64,000 nt of DNA from Paragordius varius. Its lineage: Eukaryota > Nematomorpha. The stretch is from the NCBI GenBank assembly GCA_964247055.1, contig OZ176052.1, forward strand, positions 12,524,001 to 12,588,000. Direction: 5' to 3'. A program made the translations under genes and the position numbers. The notes beneath the pieces are model-generated. The model saw only the letters and a list, made by a program, of their open reading frames with translations. It ran no database searches and was not told where the DNA came from. Below are positions 50,176 to 62,413 of the stretch, piece after piece (positions within the stretch are counted from its first letter, which is position 1; the number at the start of each line of letters is the position of its first letter).

Positions 50176-50504
50176 ATTTAACATTCATCCACATCATACC
50201 TGTAAATTTACCTATATAATATATCAATATGAAATTTTATTCATATCAATAAACAGATGAACATTTAGATTAGTTTTCATAATAAATTTTTAATACGAAC
50301 TTTATTAAATTTCTCATGTTTATTTTGCCTTCATATTTCATTGCCGGCTAGAAACACATTAAGCGAGAACATAAATGAATTATTTTAATATATTTTGTAA
50401 CCTCAGTGAGTCCACCTGTGACTAAGGCCTAAAAATATTATCGAGACGATGGCTTGAAGGTTCTAACCGCATTATCTATGGCGCCTCAATTAAAAAGTCG
50501 ATGT

Positions 50505-50689
50505 CAGTGGTACTCGCTCCAAAGTTTAAGGGGCCGCTAATATTTATGTCCAATGGACGTTCACTATATAATACCGATAAAAAATCAAAACAGTACACAT
50601 TTGCAGATATTTGTATTCAAAATATGTACATAAATAATTCCGGGCCATAAAAACAACTTTTAGGGCCGCGGTTTGAGTACCACGCTCTG
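50505..50689. mobile_element. hAT-type MITE
   Basis: Left CAGTGGTACTCGCTCC and AAGGGGCCGC; right AGGGCCGCGGTTTGAGTACCACGCTCTG. The exact right boundary and target duplication are unclear. Confidence 0.6.
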
Positions 50690-51208
50690 TGCGATCTAAT
50701 GTAACCAAAAAATCAGAAATTATTTTTCGACATAACAGATAATAAAAAATTATAGGTTTTTCCCAAAGATTTTATCTATGAAAAATAAATATTTAACTAA
50801 TTTTTTTGTTGTCTGATGGAAGCACTTAACATCTTCAATTGCATTTGCCAGGATTTGGAGTGTTCCGATATTGTGATTCAAACCCAAAATATAGAATTAC
50901 GGCTTTTTCAGGTCTTAACAAAATATAGTGATGAGAATTTTTAAACTCTTGTTTTGCCAAAGCAGCTTTCTAAATTTAAAGAATGTTCGTGATTGAGATG
51001 GGAGAGATATTAATTTAAATAATAATATTGATAATTAATTATGCTAAAAATGCGAAACAAAAAATATACAATATTTATGTTTCGTATCTGCATGGGCGAT
51101 CCATTGTCATAAAAAATCCAGCTAATACCGCTATATAGGAGATGATGTTTACCATATATTTTGTTAAATTAATAAATAAAAAACTTTTTTAGTTTTTGTA
51201 ACTCTACA

Positions 51209-53459
51209 CAGTGTTACTCAAACCGCGGGCCGCATGTGGCCCTAAGAGTGCTTTAAAATGGCCCTCTGACCATATTGATACTTAAATTATTTTTTTATTG
51301 ATGAATTTTTTATGTACAAAACTAATTTTCGCTCATTTTAAATTAATTTATTTTCTTTAGATTTAATTTTGGTAATTTTTATTTTTTACTCAATTTAAAA
51401 GGTAAAAAATTTCCCTACATTAAAATGATTCCAAAATTTTGGGACACGTTTCTGTTTCTGTATTCTATTTTTTCTATTTTGAAATTTTTATTGCATTCCT
51501 TTTTTGTATTTAAGCAAGCCTTTCATCCAAACTTGCATATACATATTCTTTTTATTGCTATCCTGCATCATTTTTTATAATTCATTCCCTTAAAATATTT
51601 ATCAAATCAACATCATAAATTTCGACCTATTTTTTTATAGCATAACTTGATTATTTTTTGAAAAAATTTACTTAATATTAAACATAAATTCGAAGGATGA
51701 CATCTAATGCTAAAAAACGTAAATTATCCGATGAAAATCGCTCTTTAAAAAAAAGAATGGGAAGAAATATTCTTTTTCGTTTTGAATAAAAATGTTGTTA
51801 CCTGACTTATATGTAGGGACACTATATTTGTAAAAAAATACAATATTGAACATTTTACAATCCATCATTCTTCTAAATTACCAGAAAATCAAGAGGGAGA
51901 AGCGAAAAATATAAAAAGATTAGGGACTTTTATAAGAAAAATCTATTATATCATAGCTTTCTCCAAGTCGTAATTCGCTATATTTTAGGAAAACATCTGA
52001 AACCGTTTACTGATTCCCAAAAAATGTCTAATTAATGGTTGCACTTTTTTAGATATTATCCATAATAAATATCAAATCATGGGGCAAATTAAAAAATTTC
52101 AACTTTCTAATTCTGCTTGACGCATTGAAGATATGTCTAAATTATTTTACCATACAGGATTGGCTCTGAGAAAGCGCAAATATTTTGGTATAGCTATTGA
52201 TTCTAGCACTGATATTAGTTCAACCTCGATTTGGGATATTTGTGAGATTTTGAAACGACAACATAATCAACGAGAAATATAAATTTTTACCAATGAATAA
52301 TACCACGAAAAGAAGTGATTTTCTCGAAATAATTACCATTTTTTTCGATAATAATGGTATAGGAAAAAGTTTCGATCTGCACAGATGGCTGTCCCTCTTT
52401 GATTGGAATAAACAAGGATTTATTCCTCTGAAAAACAAATATAATTTGCAAAATATTTTATCCTTTCACAGCTTTATTCATCAGAAAAACTTGGTTTCGA
52501 GTGTAAAAGATGAATCACTCAAAGTAATTAAAACGGTTGTTAATATAGTTTACCACATCCGTGGCAGAGAATGCAACCGCCGTAAATTAAAAAACCTTTT
52601 GAGAGATTCCACTGTGGGTTTGATGATATTCTTTTGCACATCGCTGTGAGATGGCTAAGTCTTAGAAAAGTATTAAATAGAGTTTTTCTTTAAAGACATG
52701 AAATCTTATTATTTATAAAAGATAACAGAAAGTTTGACGATAAAATTAATTGTGACAAATGGTGAGTTTTATTTGCCTACCTTTGCGACATTACTTATAA
52801 ACTTAGTATTTTTAATATAAGTCTTTAAAAGAGCAAAATAATTACAAATTCAGATTTTATGAATTGAGAAATATAAAAAATTGCTTAAAACTCGTTGAAA
52901 ATCCATGGCATATGGATATATCCAATATTAAGCAACTTGAGCATTTCGGTTTTGATCAGGCGCATATAACTGAGAGATTCGTAGAGTTTAAAAATGATTC
53001 CAATTTGGAGGCTATATTCAAGAAGAATGGTAGAGACGAAAGATATGTAGAGTTTAAGTAAGATGTGCCAAACAAACAGGATATATAAAAAATGTGCTCA
53101 AGTTATCCTAACTGTTTTTCGCTCAACTGACGGTATATTTAAAAATGTTATGAAGAATGCATACAGAAATCGCTTAACCGATGATCATATGGACGACGTA
53201 TTAAGATGGCCTCATGAGGCGAAACTAAATTTGTAAAAAATTATTCGTTAATATCGAAATAAATGTTGTTATCAAAATATTTTAATTTTTTAAACTAAAT
53301 GGTGCGAAACAAGTTTTTAGCTGAACTTACATATAATCCGCAAAAAAATCATTGTGGTGATTTAGAGTTAAATATGTGCATATGTGGAATAAGATATATG
53401 ACCCTCGAAAAAAAAAATATTTTATTTGGCCCGTCAAATTTTTTTGGTGAGTACCACTG
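51209..53459 (+). mobile_element. Full-length hAT transposon relic (ZBED5/GTF2I-repeat type)
   Basis: Left CAGTGTTACTCAAACCGCGG and right GTGAGTACCACTG are matching hAT termini 2.25 kb apart. Transposase pieces run in order on the plus strand. The middle (52293-52649) has FDLHRWLSLFDWNKQGF, SFHSFIHQKNLVSSV and VNIVYHIRGRECNRRKLKNL. Then at about 52620-52800 LHIAVRWLSL and KFDDKINCDKW. At 52864-53058 there is NPWHMDISNIKQLEHFGF. Near 53130-53235 NAYRNRLTDDHMDDVLRWP gives the C-terminal hAT dimerisation block. Many frame breaks; inactive. It is the probable parent of the shorter elements with GGGCCGCGG ends. No clear 8-bp duplication remains (ACTCTACA versus CCTTAAAA). Confidence 0.8.
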
Positions 53460-54536
53460 CCTTAAAATGCAATCTTCGTTTGAAAATTTCATATGTAATC
53501 AATTGTTTACAACGAAAATTAAATCCTTAAAAATATGATATCTATTTATTTACTATACTTGACCAACCATCGGGATTGGAAATCGGAATCATTAGTTTTA
53601 TTGATCCGAGGACCAAAAGATATTAAATAACAATTGTTGACCGTTTTTATCATTTGAGCTGTTTCAAATGTTTTCGAAAAATATTCTGTTAGCATCTTTC
53701 GATTATTTATATTTCGCTGCAACTTTAAACATTTTGTTATATATTTTATTTATATAGTTGAGAGAAATGCCTTCGGAAATTGTTTAATTACTATGTTGTT
53801 TTCTAGACAAATGGAACCGGAGTTAAAAATTGGCAAAAAATATTTGAACTTGGAACAAAAGTGTTTCGTCAAAAACCGATTTTCACTAACAGTTCATTAT
53901 ATTTTCTTTTTGATATTTTAGGGGTGGTTTTTTAACCCAAAGTTTAAAGCATTAAACAAACTACTCTTTTAAAAGTTTAGTTAATTATCAAACCCTTTTC
54001 TGCTGTTTAAATTCTCACAGTTTCTATTGCTAAAATTTAGATAGCTCAAAAACATAATAGTAGCAAACAGCTGATATTAAAATAACAAATATCAAAAACT
54101 TGTCAGTAATTTTTAATCTAAAGCCTACTTAAGTTAATATATATTTTTCAACCATAATATACATTTATTGGCCTGTTGTATTCAGGATTTGAAAAAATAT
54201 ATTGTTAAAAACGGCGAAAAATTTGAGATGAGGATTTTTCCACATTACATTTTTGAAAACTTTACTTTCTTAAACCCTAAAGAAGGATACTTAAATTTAG
54301 CCGAAAATTTATGCTCCCGGGGTATAATACAACCCCAAAAGATTAATGCTAACTTTCCTCAAATTCAATAGCTAATCATCTATAACTGATACAGCGATGT
54401 ATAATTTAAATCAGTAACATTTAAACCGCGGCCCACGGCCACGCGGCAATTAAGTGCTTTTTATGGCCCTAATTATTTATTAAATTTTCTGTTGCACATA
54501 TTTTGAATATAAACATCTGCATATGTGTCAAACTAA
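53460..54536. other. Intergenic with one orphan hAT end
   Basis: Mostly AT-rich. At about 54412-54470 a hAT-like end (CAGTAACATTTAAACCGCGG, CCACGGCCACGCGG, TTATGGCCC) is seen without its partner, perhaps cut by the foldback element starting at 54537. A short frame at 54168-54371 has no recognisable homology. Confidence 0.45.
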
Positions 54537-55970
54537 TCACTGCGTCCGAAATCGGGTATTAGATATAACTGATGATATATATACTGATAACTGTATCAAG
54601 ATTATCATGGTTTCCATAAAATATCATTAAAATATATTTTAACTACATATAAAAATCAAAACAATATTTTGAGAAGTTTCTATTTGCATGTGGGCTCGAA
54701 CGTATCAAATTTTTTTTGCTCTTCTATGATAGGCTAATTCTCTTATAATAAACGTAAAAATGGTGGGATTGCTTGATAAATATTTAATGGTATATATATA
54801 TATATCAGCTAAAAATATTTTTAAAAAATGCATAATTTTTCAATATATCAAAATTTAATGAGTATATTTTTTACTGTTTTGAAGCATGATAAACACGGTA
54901 TATAAACGCTTTAAATTATTAATACACTTTTCCTATATAATTCGACAATGCTGAACATCTCTATCAGCTCAGAATTTAAATAAAAGTTTCGTTCGTATAG
55001 ATTAGCTAAATATAAATTGTGTTTTTCAACATTCACCAATATTTTGACACTTCGATTCAAATTGGGGTATTTAAATACCCCATACTAAATTTGAGTTAGG
55101 ATTTTTAAAATACTGAAGGAAACGGCCCCAAATTTAAATTTATGCTTCTATCCTAATAAAAATTATATATATATGCCAAAATATCTTAATAAAATTTTGT
55201 TTTGAAAAAAAAATACCATGTCACTTCGACGCCATTTTTATTTTAAAAAATTTTTGGAAAATCGACTCATTTAACTTTAAGGGTAAATTAAAGCTAATTT
55301 TTTATGTAAATTACAGACATTGATAGAAATAAAAAAGCGGTTTATTTGTATTGTTTTCAAATTGCACAGATGCCACGTTGACTAAATTTTTACCTTTCGG
55401 CTTTTAAAATAATAAATATGTAGTATTTTTGAATAAAATTGTTTATATATTTCAGTTTATTAATGTTATATAAGAGCAAAATTTTGCCATGGGTTCGATT
55501 CCTTCCATATTTTAAGGATTTAATTCTAAACAAGCCTGGGGTATCTAACTACCCCCATTTGAGTCGAAGAAAAGAATGTGTTGTATCCAAGTATTAAAGT
55601 GAAAATGCTGAACCGATATAAATATTCATCATCATATCATAAGGAAAAGTGTTTTTATACCGTTTCCATCGTCCGTCAAAATTATGAAGTACACTTCAAA
55701 ATATTTTTAAACTAAGATTTTTTAGAAAAGTATGCATTATTTTAAAATATTTCTAGTTGATATCATTCATATATATAAAATTTTTGTCATGTAATCTGTG
55801 CACATTTATTTGCTATTTTCTGATATGGACTAGTTTACACAAATGTGTAAATAACTTTCTTAAATCATTCGTAAGGGCTTAAACCAAAACCAAAATATTC
55901 TTAATACATTTTTTTATTTTATATATTACATATGGTTATTTTTTTATAACCTGATTTTGGACGACTGTTT
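54537..55970. mobile_element. Long foldback element, copy 3, split by a MITE-A
   Basis: Begins CACTGCGTCCGAAATCGGG and ends CCTGATTTTGGACGACTG, the same terminal pair as copy 1. Interior marks GTGGGCTCGAA, TTTGAAGCATGATAAACACG and AAACCAAAACCAAAAT are shared. A complete MITE-A copy at 55047-55597 interrupts it. Confidence 0.75.
55047..55597 (+). mobile_element. MITE-A copy nested in foldback copy 3
   Basis: Left ACACTTCGATTCAAATTGGGG; right GCCTGGGGTATCTAACTACC, TTTGAGTCGAAGA and GTGTTGTATCCAAGTATT. Both ends are present, so it is a whole insertion, younger than its host element. Confidence 0.85.
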
Positions 55971-56091
55971 GTCCATTTTATGTTGCATATTTTATTTGGT
56001 AAAAGCTTAATCTTAATCTATACATTGCATTTTATCATAAACTTCAAGACGTCCTCCCACCGATTTTTTCTATGTGAGGGCTTTTTAACAT

Positions 56092-56654
56092 TAACACTTC
56101 GATTCAAATTGGGGGATCTAAATACCCCAGACCAAATTTGAGTTAGGATTTTCAAAAAACTACTGAAGGAAAGGGTCCCAATTTAAGTTTATGCTTCTAT
56201 CCTAATCAAAAATATATAAATATGCCAAAATATCTAAATAAAATTTTGTTATGAAACAAAAGTTCCATATCAAACTACTTCGACGCCATTTTTATTTTAC
56301 AAAATTTTTGCAAAATATCGTCCATTTAATTTTAAGTTTAAATTACATTTAACGTTGATAGAAACAGAAAAAGCGGTTTATTTTGTATTATTTTTTAATT
56401 TTACCATTGCACACATGTCACTTTGACTAAATTTTTACCATTCGGTTTTAGCATAAAATAAGAAATATCAAGTATTTTTAAATAAAATTTTTTATATATT
56501 TCGGTTTATTAATGTTATATAAATGCAAGATTTTGCTATGGTTTCGATTCCTTCCATATTTTTTAAAGAATTTAATTTTAAACAGGCCTGGGGTATTTAA
56601 ATATCCCAATTTGAATCGAAGGACTAAAATGAATGTGTTGTATCCAAGTGTTAA
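56092..56654 (+). mobile_element. MITE-A reference copy (563 bp)
   Basis: Best-preserved copy. Termini TTAACACTT and AAGTGTTAA are inverted. Inner inverted blocks are CTTCGATTCAAATTGGGG and CCCAATTTGAATCGAAG. Interior marks include GGTCCCAATTTAAGTTTATG and CTTCGACGCCATTTTTATTT. No coding potential. The superfamily is undetermined. Confidence 0.85.
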
Positions 56655-56690
56655 TTTGGCTTCTTGGTGAAATCCGAATTTATATTGATA

Positions 56691-57769
56691 CTAGAGTAAA
56701 TCTCGTGCTGCTACGCAGCCCGAGGAAACCTGGACAATAATATGATCCACATATGTGGATTATTTCGAAACATTATTGAATAGATATAATTTTATAGGAA
56801 TTTTTTTAACGGATCATTCATACTAATATATTGTTTAATTGGGGGAAAAATAGATTTAAAAAATTATTTTTGTGGCAGTCTCATACCTTGGGCAAAAAAA
56901 TACAATCAAAAAATTATTTTTGTGGACTTTGTTTTTTTTGAAAAAAATGGTATTTTACGGGGGTAGCGGGTAAAAAGAGGGCATAAATTAAAAAAGTGAG
57001 TCGACTATGTTCGGCGCGATCAAAAATAAGTAAACAAAATCCATATTTTAGATTTAATGGTCCAACACGTTCTCCGGAAAATTGACTTAACGCATTTTTC
57101 ACACGGGGTAGGCCCGAACTGGGGACCTAATTCCAAAAAAGGGCGAAGCTATTGTCGGGACATTTATAATGATTATAATTTTTTGATATTTGGATTTGAT
57201 TGGGTCCACAGGTTCCCGAAACAGGTCACATTACATGAGGAATCAGTTTTTAGCGGGTAGCTCCCTAGCCAGCAGCTATCATCAAAGAAACGCTTGACTA
57301 AATTTTTACCTTTTAACAGGGAATACGAAAAATCCTTATTCAATTTTTACAGTCTCATACCTTGGGCAAAAAATACAATCAAAAAATTATTTTTGTGGAC
57401 TCTGTTTTTGTAAATGGCATTTTACGGGGGGAGCGGGTAAAAAGAGGGCCTAAATCAAAAAAGCGAGACGACCATGTTCGGCGCAATCGAAAATAAGTAA
57501 ACAAAAATCATATTTAAAAAAAATGGTCCAACACGTTCTCCAGAAAATTGTCTCAAAGACACGATTTTTATAAACTTCTGTTTTCAAAAAAAAACCCGTT
57601 TTTCACACGGGGTGGGCCCGAACTCGGGGCCTATTTCAAAAAAGGGCGAGGCTATTGTCAGGCATTTATTAATGATTATATTTTTTAGGCATTTGGATTT
57701 GAATGGGTCTACCGGTTTTCCGGTACCAAATCACAAATCCAGCATTTTCCATTTTTATAAATATATAGA
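56691..57769 (-). mobile_element. Non-autonomous Helitron, copy 2
   Basis: Minus-strand start TCTATATATTTATAAAAATGG after A; end ACGAGATTTACTCTAG before T, with a CTGC-GTA-GCAG hairpin just inside. Inside, a block of about 470 bp is duplicated: GTCTCATACCTTGGGCAAAA, GCGGGTAAAAAGAGGGC and ATGTTCGGCGC occur at both 56880-57040 and 57350-57500. It ends about 530 bp upstream of the EXO1 start. Confidence 0.8.
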
Positions 57770-58295
57770 TTCATAGAAATCTCTATGCATTAGGTTAATA
57801 AATTTTATTGATTAGCGGTTTGACAAAAGAATTAGAAAAAATGTTGACAACTGCGGCCTAATGCCATAAAATTCTATTTTTAGGCTTGACCCAACGAGTT
57901 AAAAAACTAGATATTGATATATATATAAAAATCTTTTAATAAATATAAATTTTATGTTTACAATCTAAGTCCTCAACTCCCAATTGTTTTGAAAATTATT
58001 TGTATTATTTAACCTTTAAATTTGATTGAAAATTATTTGGTATCACTAAAAACCAAATATGAAAATAAGTGAATCTTTTGATTGTGGTTGAAATTCATAT
58101 TCATATTTTCTTGTAAATTTTATTTTTATAGTAATTATTCAATATATTACTTTTAATAATATATAGCACATGTAATTTATTTAAGCGCTTTTAACAAACA
58201 TACAGCTCTTTCAAAATAATTTATACTTTTTGCATGCGTATTTACGCACATATTTTTCATATGGAGAACGGGTGAGTTTTTGCGGGTTATTCAAA

Positions 58296-60564
58296 ATGGG
58301 TATAACAGGTTTGATTCCTCTTCTTAAAGAATTACATATAATCTCAATCACACATTTAAAACGATTAAACAAATTATACGAAAACGATGAACAAGATTTT
58401 GTAGCTGCAATCGATGTTTATTCGTGGTTACATAAAGCAGCTTTTGGATGTTGTGAAAAATTATTTTACAAACGAATGGATGAAGCTCGAACTATATACA
58501 TAAATTATTGCATGAAATACGTAGATCTTTTAGAGAGTTACGGCATTAAACCCTTGTTTGTATTTGATGGTATGCCTTTAGCGCAAAAAGTTAAATATAC
58601 GAATTCGGTGAGAAAACAAAAGCGATCTGAAGCAAGATTAAAAGCCCAAGCTCTGATCGATAAAGGTCAAGCAAAAAAAGCTTATGCATTCTTCCCTTCT
58701 GCGATCGAAATAACTTTTGAAATGGTACAACATTTGATTGAGGTACGTGGTGCTTATCCACCTAATTACTTGTTTTAGTTCTAACTTTTTATTTCATATT
58801 TTAAACACTTAGGAGTGTCGAATTTGCAAAATACCATATATTGTTGCTCCCTTTGAAGCCGACGTCCAAATGGCATTTCTAGAGTTAAACGGATATGTGG
58901 ATTTTGTTATAACCGAGGATTCTGATTTGGTAGCATTTGGATGTCGAAATATAATTTTTAAATTAAATTTGGATGGTGAAATTTGGCTTTATCGAAAAGA
59001 AAGGTAATTTCTATGGTATTTTAGAATATATAAATTATTATGCAGATAAATTAACTTATATATTATTTAAAAAATATATTTGTATAGATTATTAAAAGCG
59101 CTCGGATATGTAAAACCACCACCAATAAAAAATACTGAAAAAAATTATGCTCAAAAATCTTCAGTTTCAGAAGATGTATTCATAGGAAAAGAAGTATTCA
59201 GCGTGACAACCACCGAAACACCCGCTAATGGAAAACGTTTTACTCGTCGCTCTTTATCGCAAATTAAAGAGAGAAAAAACTATAAGTTATCGCCTCATAC
59301 CTATTCAAGCCCTAAACTTTTTAGTTTTAGTCAAAACACTAATATTCAGCTCAATTCAATTGGTTTAGACTCAGTTGAGTTGACAGAATCTACAAACATA
59401 ATGTCATCAAAACAGCCTACCAAAACCGCTTTACCGAATATGGATTTCGTTAAGTTTCAATATATGTGCATTCTATCTGGGTGTGATTATCTCCCTTCTT
59501 TGCCCCAAATAGGGTTGGGTAAGGCGCGAAGATTTTTCACACTTCCACTCACACCCGCGAAAGATATAAGTCAGCTATTAAAGGACCGTTTGCCAGGATA
59601 TCTCAAAATGCCAAACCTTACTGTCACCGATAAGTATTGTGAAGAATTTTGTTTAGCTCATCAACTCTTTTTGTATCAAACTGTATTTGATCCAAAAACT
59701 CAAACGTTTCGCCCATTAATACAAACAATGACGGAATTGTTAAACATACTCTGTCTCCCAGACGATAATTGGATTCTAAATTATGCATCAACCATATTTA
59801 ATCCAAATACACTTTTAAATGGATCGGCAAAGTTAGGGACCTTTCCTTCATTTAACACGAAAATGTGTGACGTATCTCAAAAGTCTCGTTTTCCTTTACA
59901 CTTGGCTGTGGGTAATATTGATGTATCACACCCAGAATTACCAACGGTTGATTCATTCAACCCAGACCTCAGTGAACTAATAAAATTACAATGTAAATTT
60001 GAAAAATCTATCACGCAACAATCTCAATACCGCTTAACAAATCTCCAAAAAATTGTTGAGAGAAAAGCAATTGACATTAATAACATACATATCAAAGATT
60101 TTGTTACAATTTATCAGAAAAATACGAAGTTTGATGAATTGGATCAAGTCGATAATTATCAAAATAAAATGTGTCAACTAATATCTTCACCGAGTGATTC
60201 AGGCATAATATCTGATATAAATTGTTCAAATAACAATTCTCCCAGCGAAGATGCAACATTATTACCCTTGAAAGATGTAGTCAATGAAACCACACAGATT
60301 ATAGAAATCAAAACTATCACAAACAGCAAATATTTTACAAATATTACTAGTAATGGTTCCTTAACAAAAAATGGCCTCCACATTAAACCACAACCTGTGA
60401 ACACTGAGAGTAGAGAGGAAAAGTCAAATCAATTAATTTCGCCTAAACCCGTCATTAAATTATCCCCTCAAGATTTTTATAATAGTCCAGTTATCGATAT
60501 AACCAATGTCATCCATCAAAGACAACCCATAAAATCTGCAACAAAACACAAAAGGTTAAAATGA
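58296..60564 (+). CDS. EXO1: Exonuclease 1 (XPG/Rad2 family 5'-3' exonuclease and flap nuclease)
   Basis: EXO1 resects DNA ends and excises strands in mismatch repair. Exons 58296-58742, 58813-59003 and 59088-60564 encode 704 residues; introns are 70 and 84 nt. XPG N region: MGITGLIPLLKEL, AAIDVYSWLHKAAFGC, GIKPLFVFDGMPL. XPG I region: IVAPFEADVQMAFL and ITEDSDLVAFGC, keeping the acidic metal ligands. H2TH region: QYMCILSGCDYLPSLPQIGL, KARRF, LPGYLKMP. Then FLYQTVFDPKTQTFRPL and LAVGNIDVSHPELP..DSFNPD, as in animal EXO1. About 95-100 extra Ser/Thr/Lys-rich residues sit between the I region and CILSGCDYL, where other EXO1 proteins have a short link. A phase-2 donor (AG|GTTAAA) just before the stop could splice to downstream exons. 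Confidence 0.92.
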
Positions 60565-60601
60565 AATTCTTTACTATAAATAATATTCATTGTGTTTGTT
60601 T

Positions 60602-60884
60602 TATACCATTTACGATTCAAATTCACCCTTAAACAATTCCACCCTTGAACAATTCGAATTCACACTCAAATAAATAATATGTTTTTTAAAGATTAAAATT
60701 TACCTATAAAAATAAAATGTTAATTAAATTATTATTGAAAAAATAATAAACTATGCCATAAAGATATATTTCATATTAATGTTTTGTTAATTCGAAAATA
60801 TATAATTTATTTTTAGGGTGAATTTGAATTGTTCGAGTGTGAATTTGAATTAATCAAGGGGTATTTCAACTGTAAATGGTATAT
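60602..60884. mobile_element. MITE, ACCATTTAC family, downstream of EXO1
   Basis: Ends TATACCATTTACGATTC and CTGTAAATGGTATA. Sub-terminal CAAATTCACCCTTAAAC and TTAGGGTGAATTTGAATTG form a second inverted pair. Sister of 22514-22742. Confidence 0.8.
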
Positions 60885-60959
60885 CAAATTTTATGTACAG
60901 AGCGTTAATAAATAAAGTCCTTTAAATTGTTAAAGTAATAAATTATATTTATTTTCTAG

Positions 60960-61122
60960 GAAATGCTCCATCGATTTGAGTCAATTCCAATATGAAAAAG
61001 AAAACAAAACAGTAGTTGATGATCAAAACCGCTTAGATTGTTCAGAAATTATCATGTTATTGATTATATTTGCTCTTGTTTATACATTAATATATATCTT
61101 AATAAATACAAATGATATTTGA
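60960..61122 (+). CDS. Candidate alternative EXO1 3' exon with membrane tail
   Basis: Preceded by a TTTTCTAG acceptor and open for 54 codons to a TGA. It reads RKCSIDLSQFQYEKENKTVV, DDQNRLDCSEI, then a hydrophobic MLLIIFALVYTLIYILI and a short end. Its phase fits the donor at 60555 inside the EXO1 terminal codons, which would replace the EXO1 stop with a membrane-like tail. It could instead be the last exon of another gene, or chance. No known EXO1 has such a tail. Confidence 0.3.
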
Positions 61123-61293
61123 AATAATGAGGAGTATTAATATATTATCAATATAAATCTTAAGAAACAAATCAATTTTAGTGTAAATTATTTTTGAATG
61201 GGTTAAATAAGGTTTTTAGATTAATATTATGATAAATATATTAGTTTTTTATAATAATTTCACTATACAGCAGATATATTTGGTATGTTTTAG

Positions 61294-61840
61294 ATCAAAA
61301 GACGGAATAGATAAAGCAGTTGAAATGGAACTAAAGGTATAATATTTTATCTTATATTTATATAGAGCCCGATTTTAACCAAATATCAAATCAACTCAAA
61401 TCAAGGCAATGAAAGTTTATAATCTTTATTATAATATATAATATTTTAAAATATGTTTTATAAACTCATCATGATGAATGTACTTACCAATAAATTTATT
61501 CATAAAATGAATATTTTTTATAATTAGATTTTATTTTTTAGGCGTAACCACTTCACCTAAATTTTGCGTGACTCAAGCGAACAAAATACGGCTTTCGGCT
61601 AAAAAGTGTTCCATTAAAGCGCAAAAACCAATCCCTACTATTGACAATGAAAATATTCATAAAATTAACACTGATAATAATATTTTTCCTGTTGAAAATA
61701 ACGTGGAATTCAAACCCGCAAATAAGAATTGTATCGTATCAAGTAAAAAAATCAATACAATATGCCCCTTACTAAATCAAGATTGTGAACGTCGATTGAG
61801 TGTTAGGAAAAGATTGGCTGTTTTCAGCTATACCAAATAA
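61294..61840 (+). CDS. Candidate exons downstream of EXO1
   Basis: A 43-nt segment 61294-61336 (RSKDGIDKAVEMELK) fits the phase-2 donor of EXO1. A longer exon 61542-61840 behind TTTTTTAG reads VTTSPKFCVTQANKIRLSAK, KCSIKAQKPIPTIDNENIHK and ends ERRLSVRKRLAVFSYTK. The basic, hydrophilic style resembles an EXO1 C-terminal tail. The second exon needs a phase-1 donor, which the first does not provide, so the splice path is unresolved. Confidence 0.35.
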
Positions 61841-62413
61841 TGTGTGTGTGTGTGCGTATAAATTAATGCATTTTTAAACCTATATTGCATTTTTTAAATA
61901 AAATTATATATTTTTTATATTACATATAATATACCTTAATTTCTGCCTTATTGACCGAATAAAAAACATCCGTTAATTTTTAACAATTTTGCCATATTAA
62001 CTGATTAGGTGGGCCAGTAATTATAAGTTTAAATCTAATTTAACATTTAAAGTTAAAACATATTAACTATAATAATGAACGCATATCCAAAATCAAAATT
62101 TTTTCGTTAAATAAATTTATATATTTTATAGTAAATTAATTTTCTATTATAATGGTTGCCTTTATAACAAGAATAATGAAGAACCGACATAGTATGTTTT
62201 TGCTTTTTTCGTTTAATGTGTATGTTCTCTGTATAGAATTAAAAACCAAAAATGATTGAAAACATCCATACTTAATAAACGCATTATTTATATATAATGA
62301 TAAGAAATTACACCATTTAATGAGGCTAAAATTAAATTCTCATAAAAGATTACAGGTTTACATTTTTGAGATCGTATAAGTTTTTATAAGTTGAAATGCA
62401 TCAAAATTTAAAA
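61841..62413. other. 3' spacer between EXO1 region and GPCR
   Basis: Convergent 3' ends meet here. A short TG run at 61842-61853 and AATAAA at 61898 follow the last plus-strand frame. Nothing else recognised. Confidence 0.4.
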
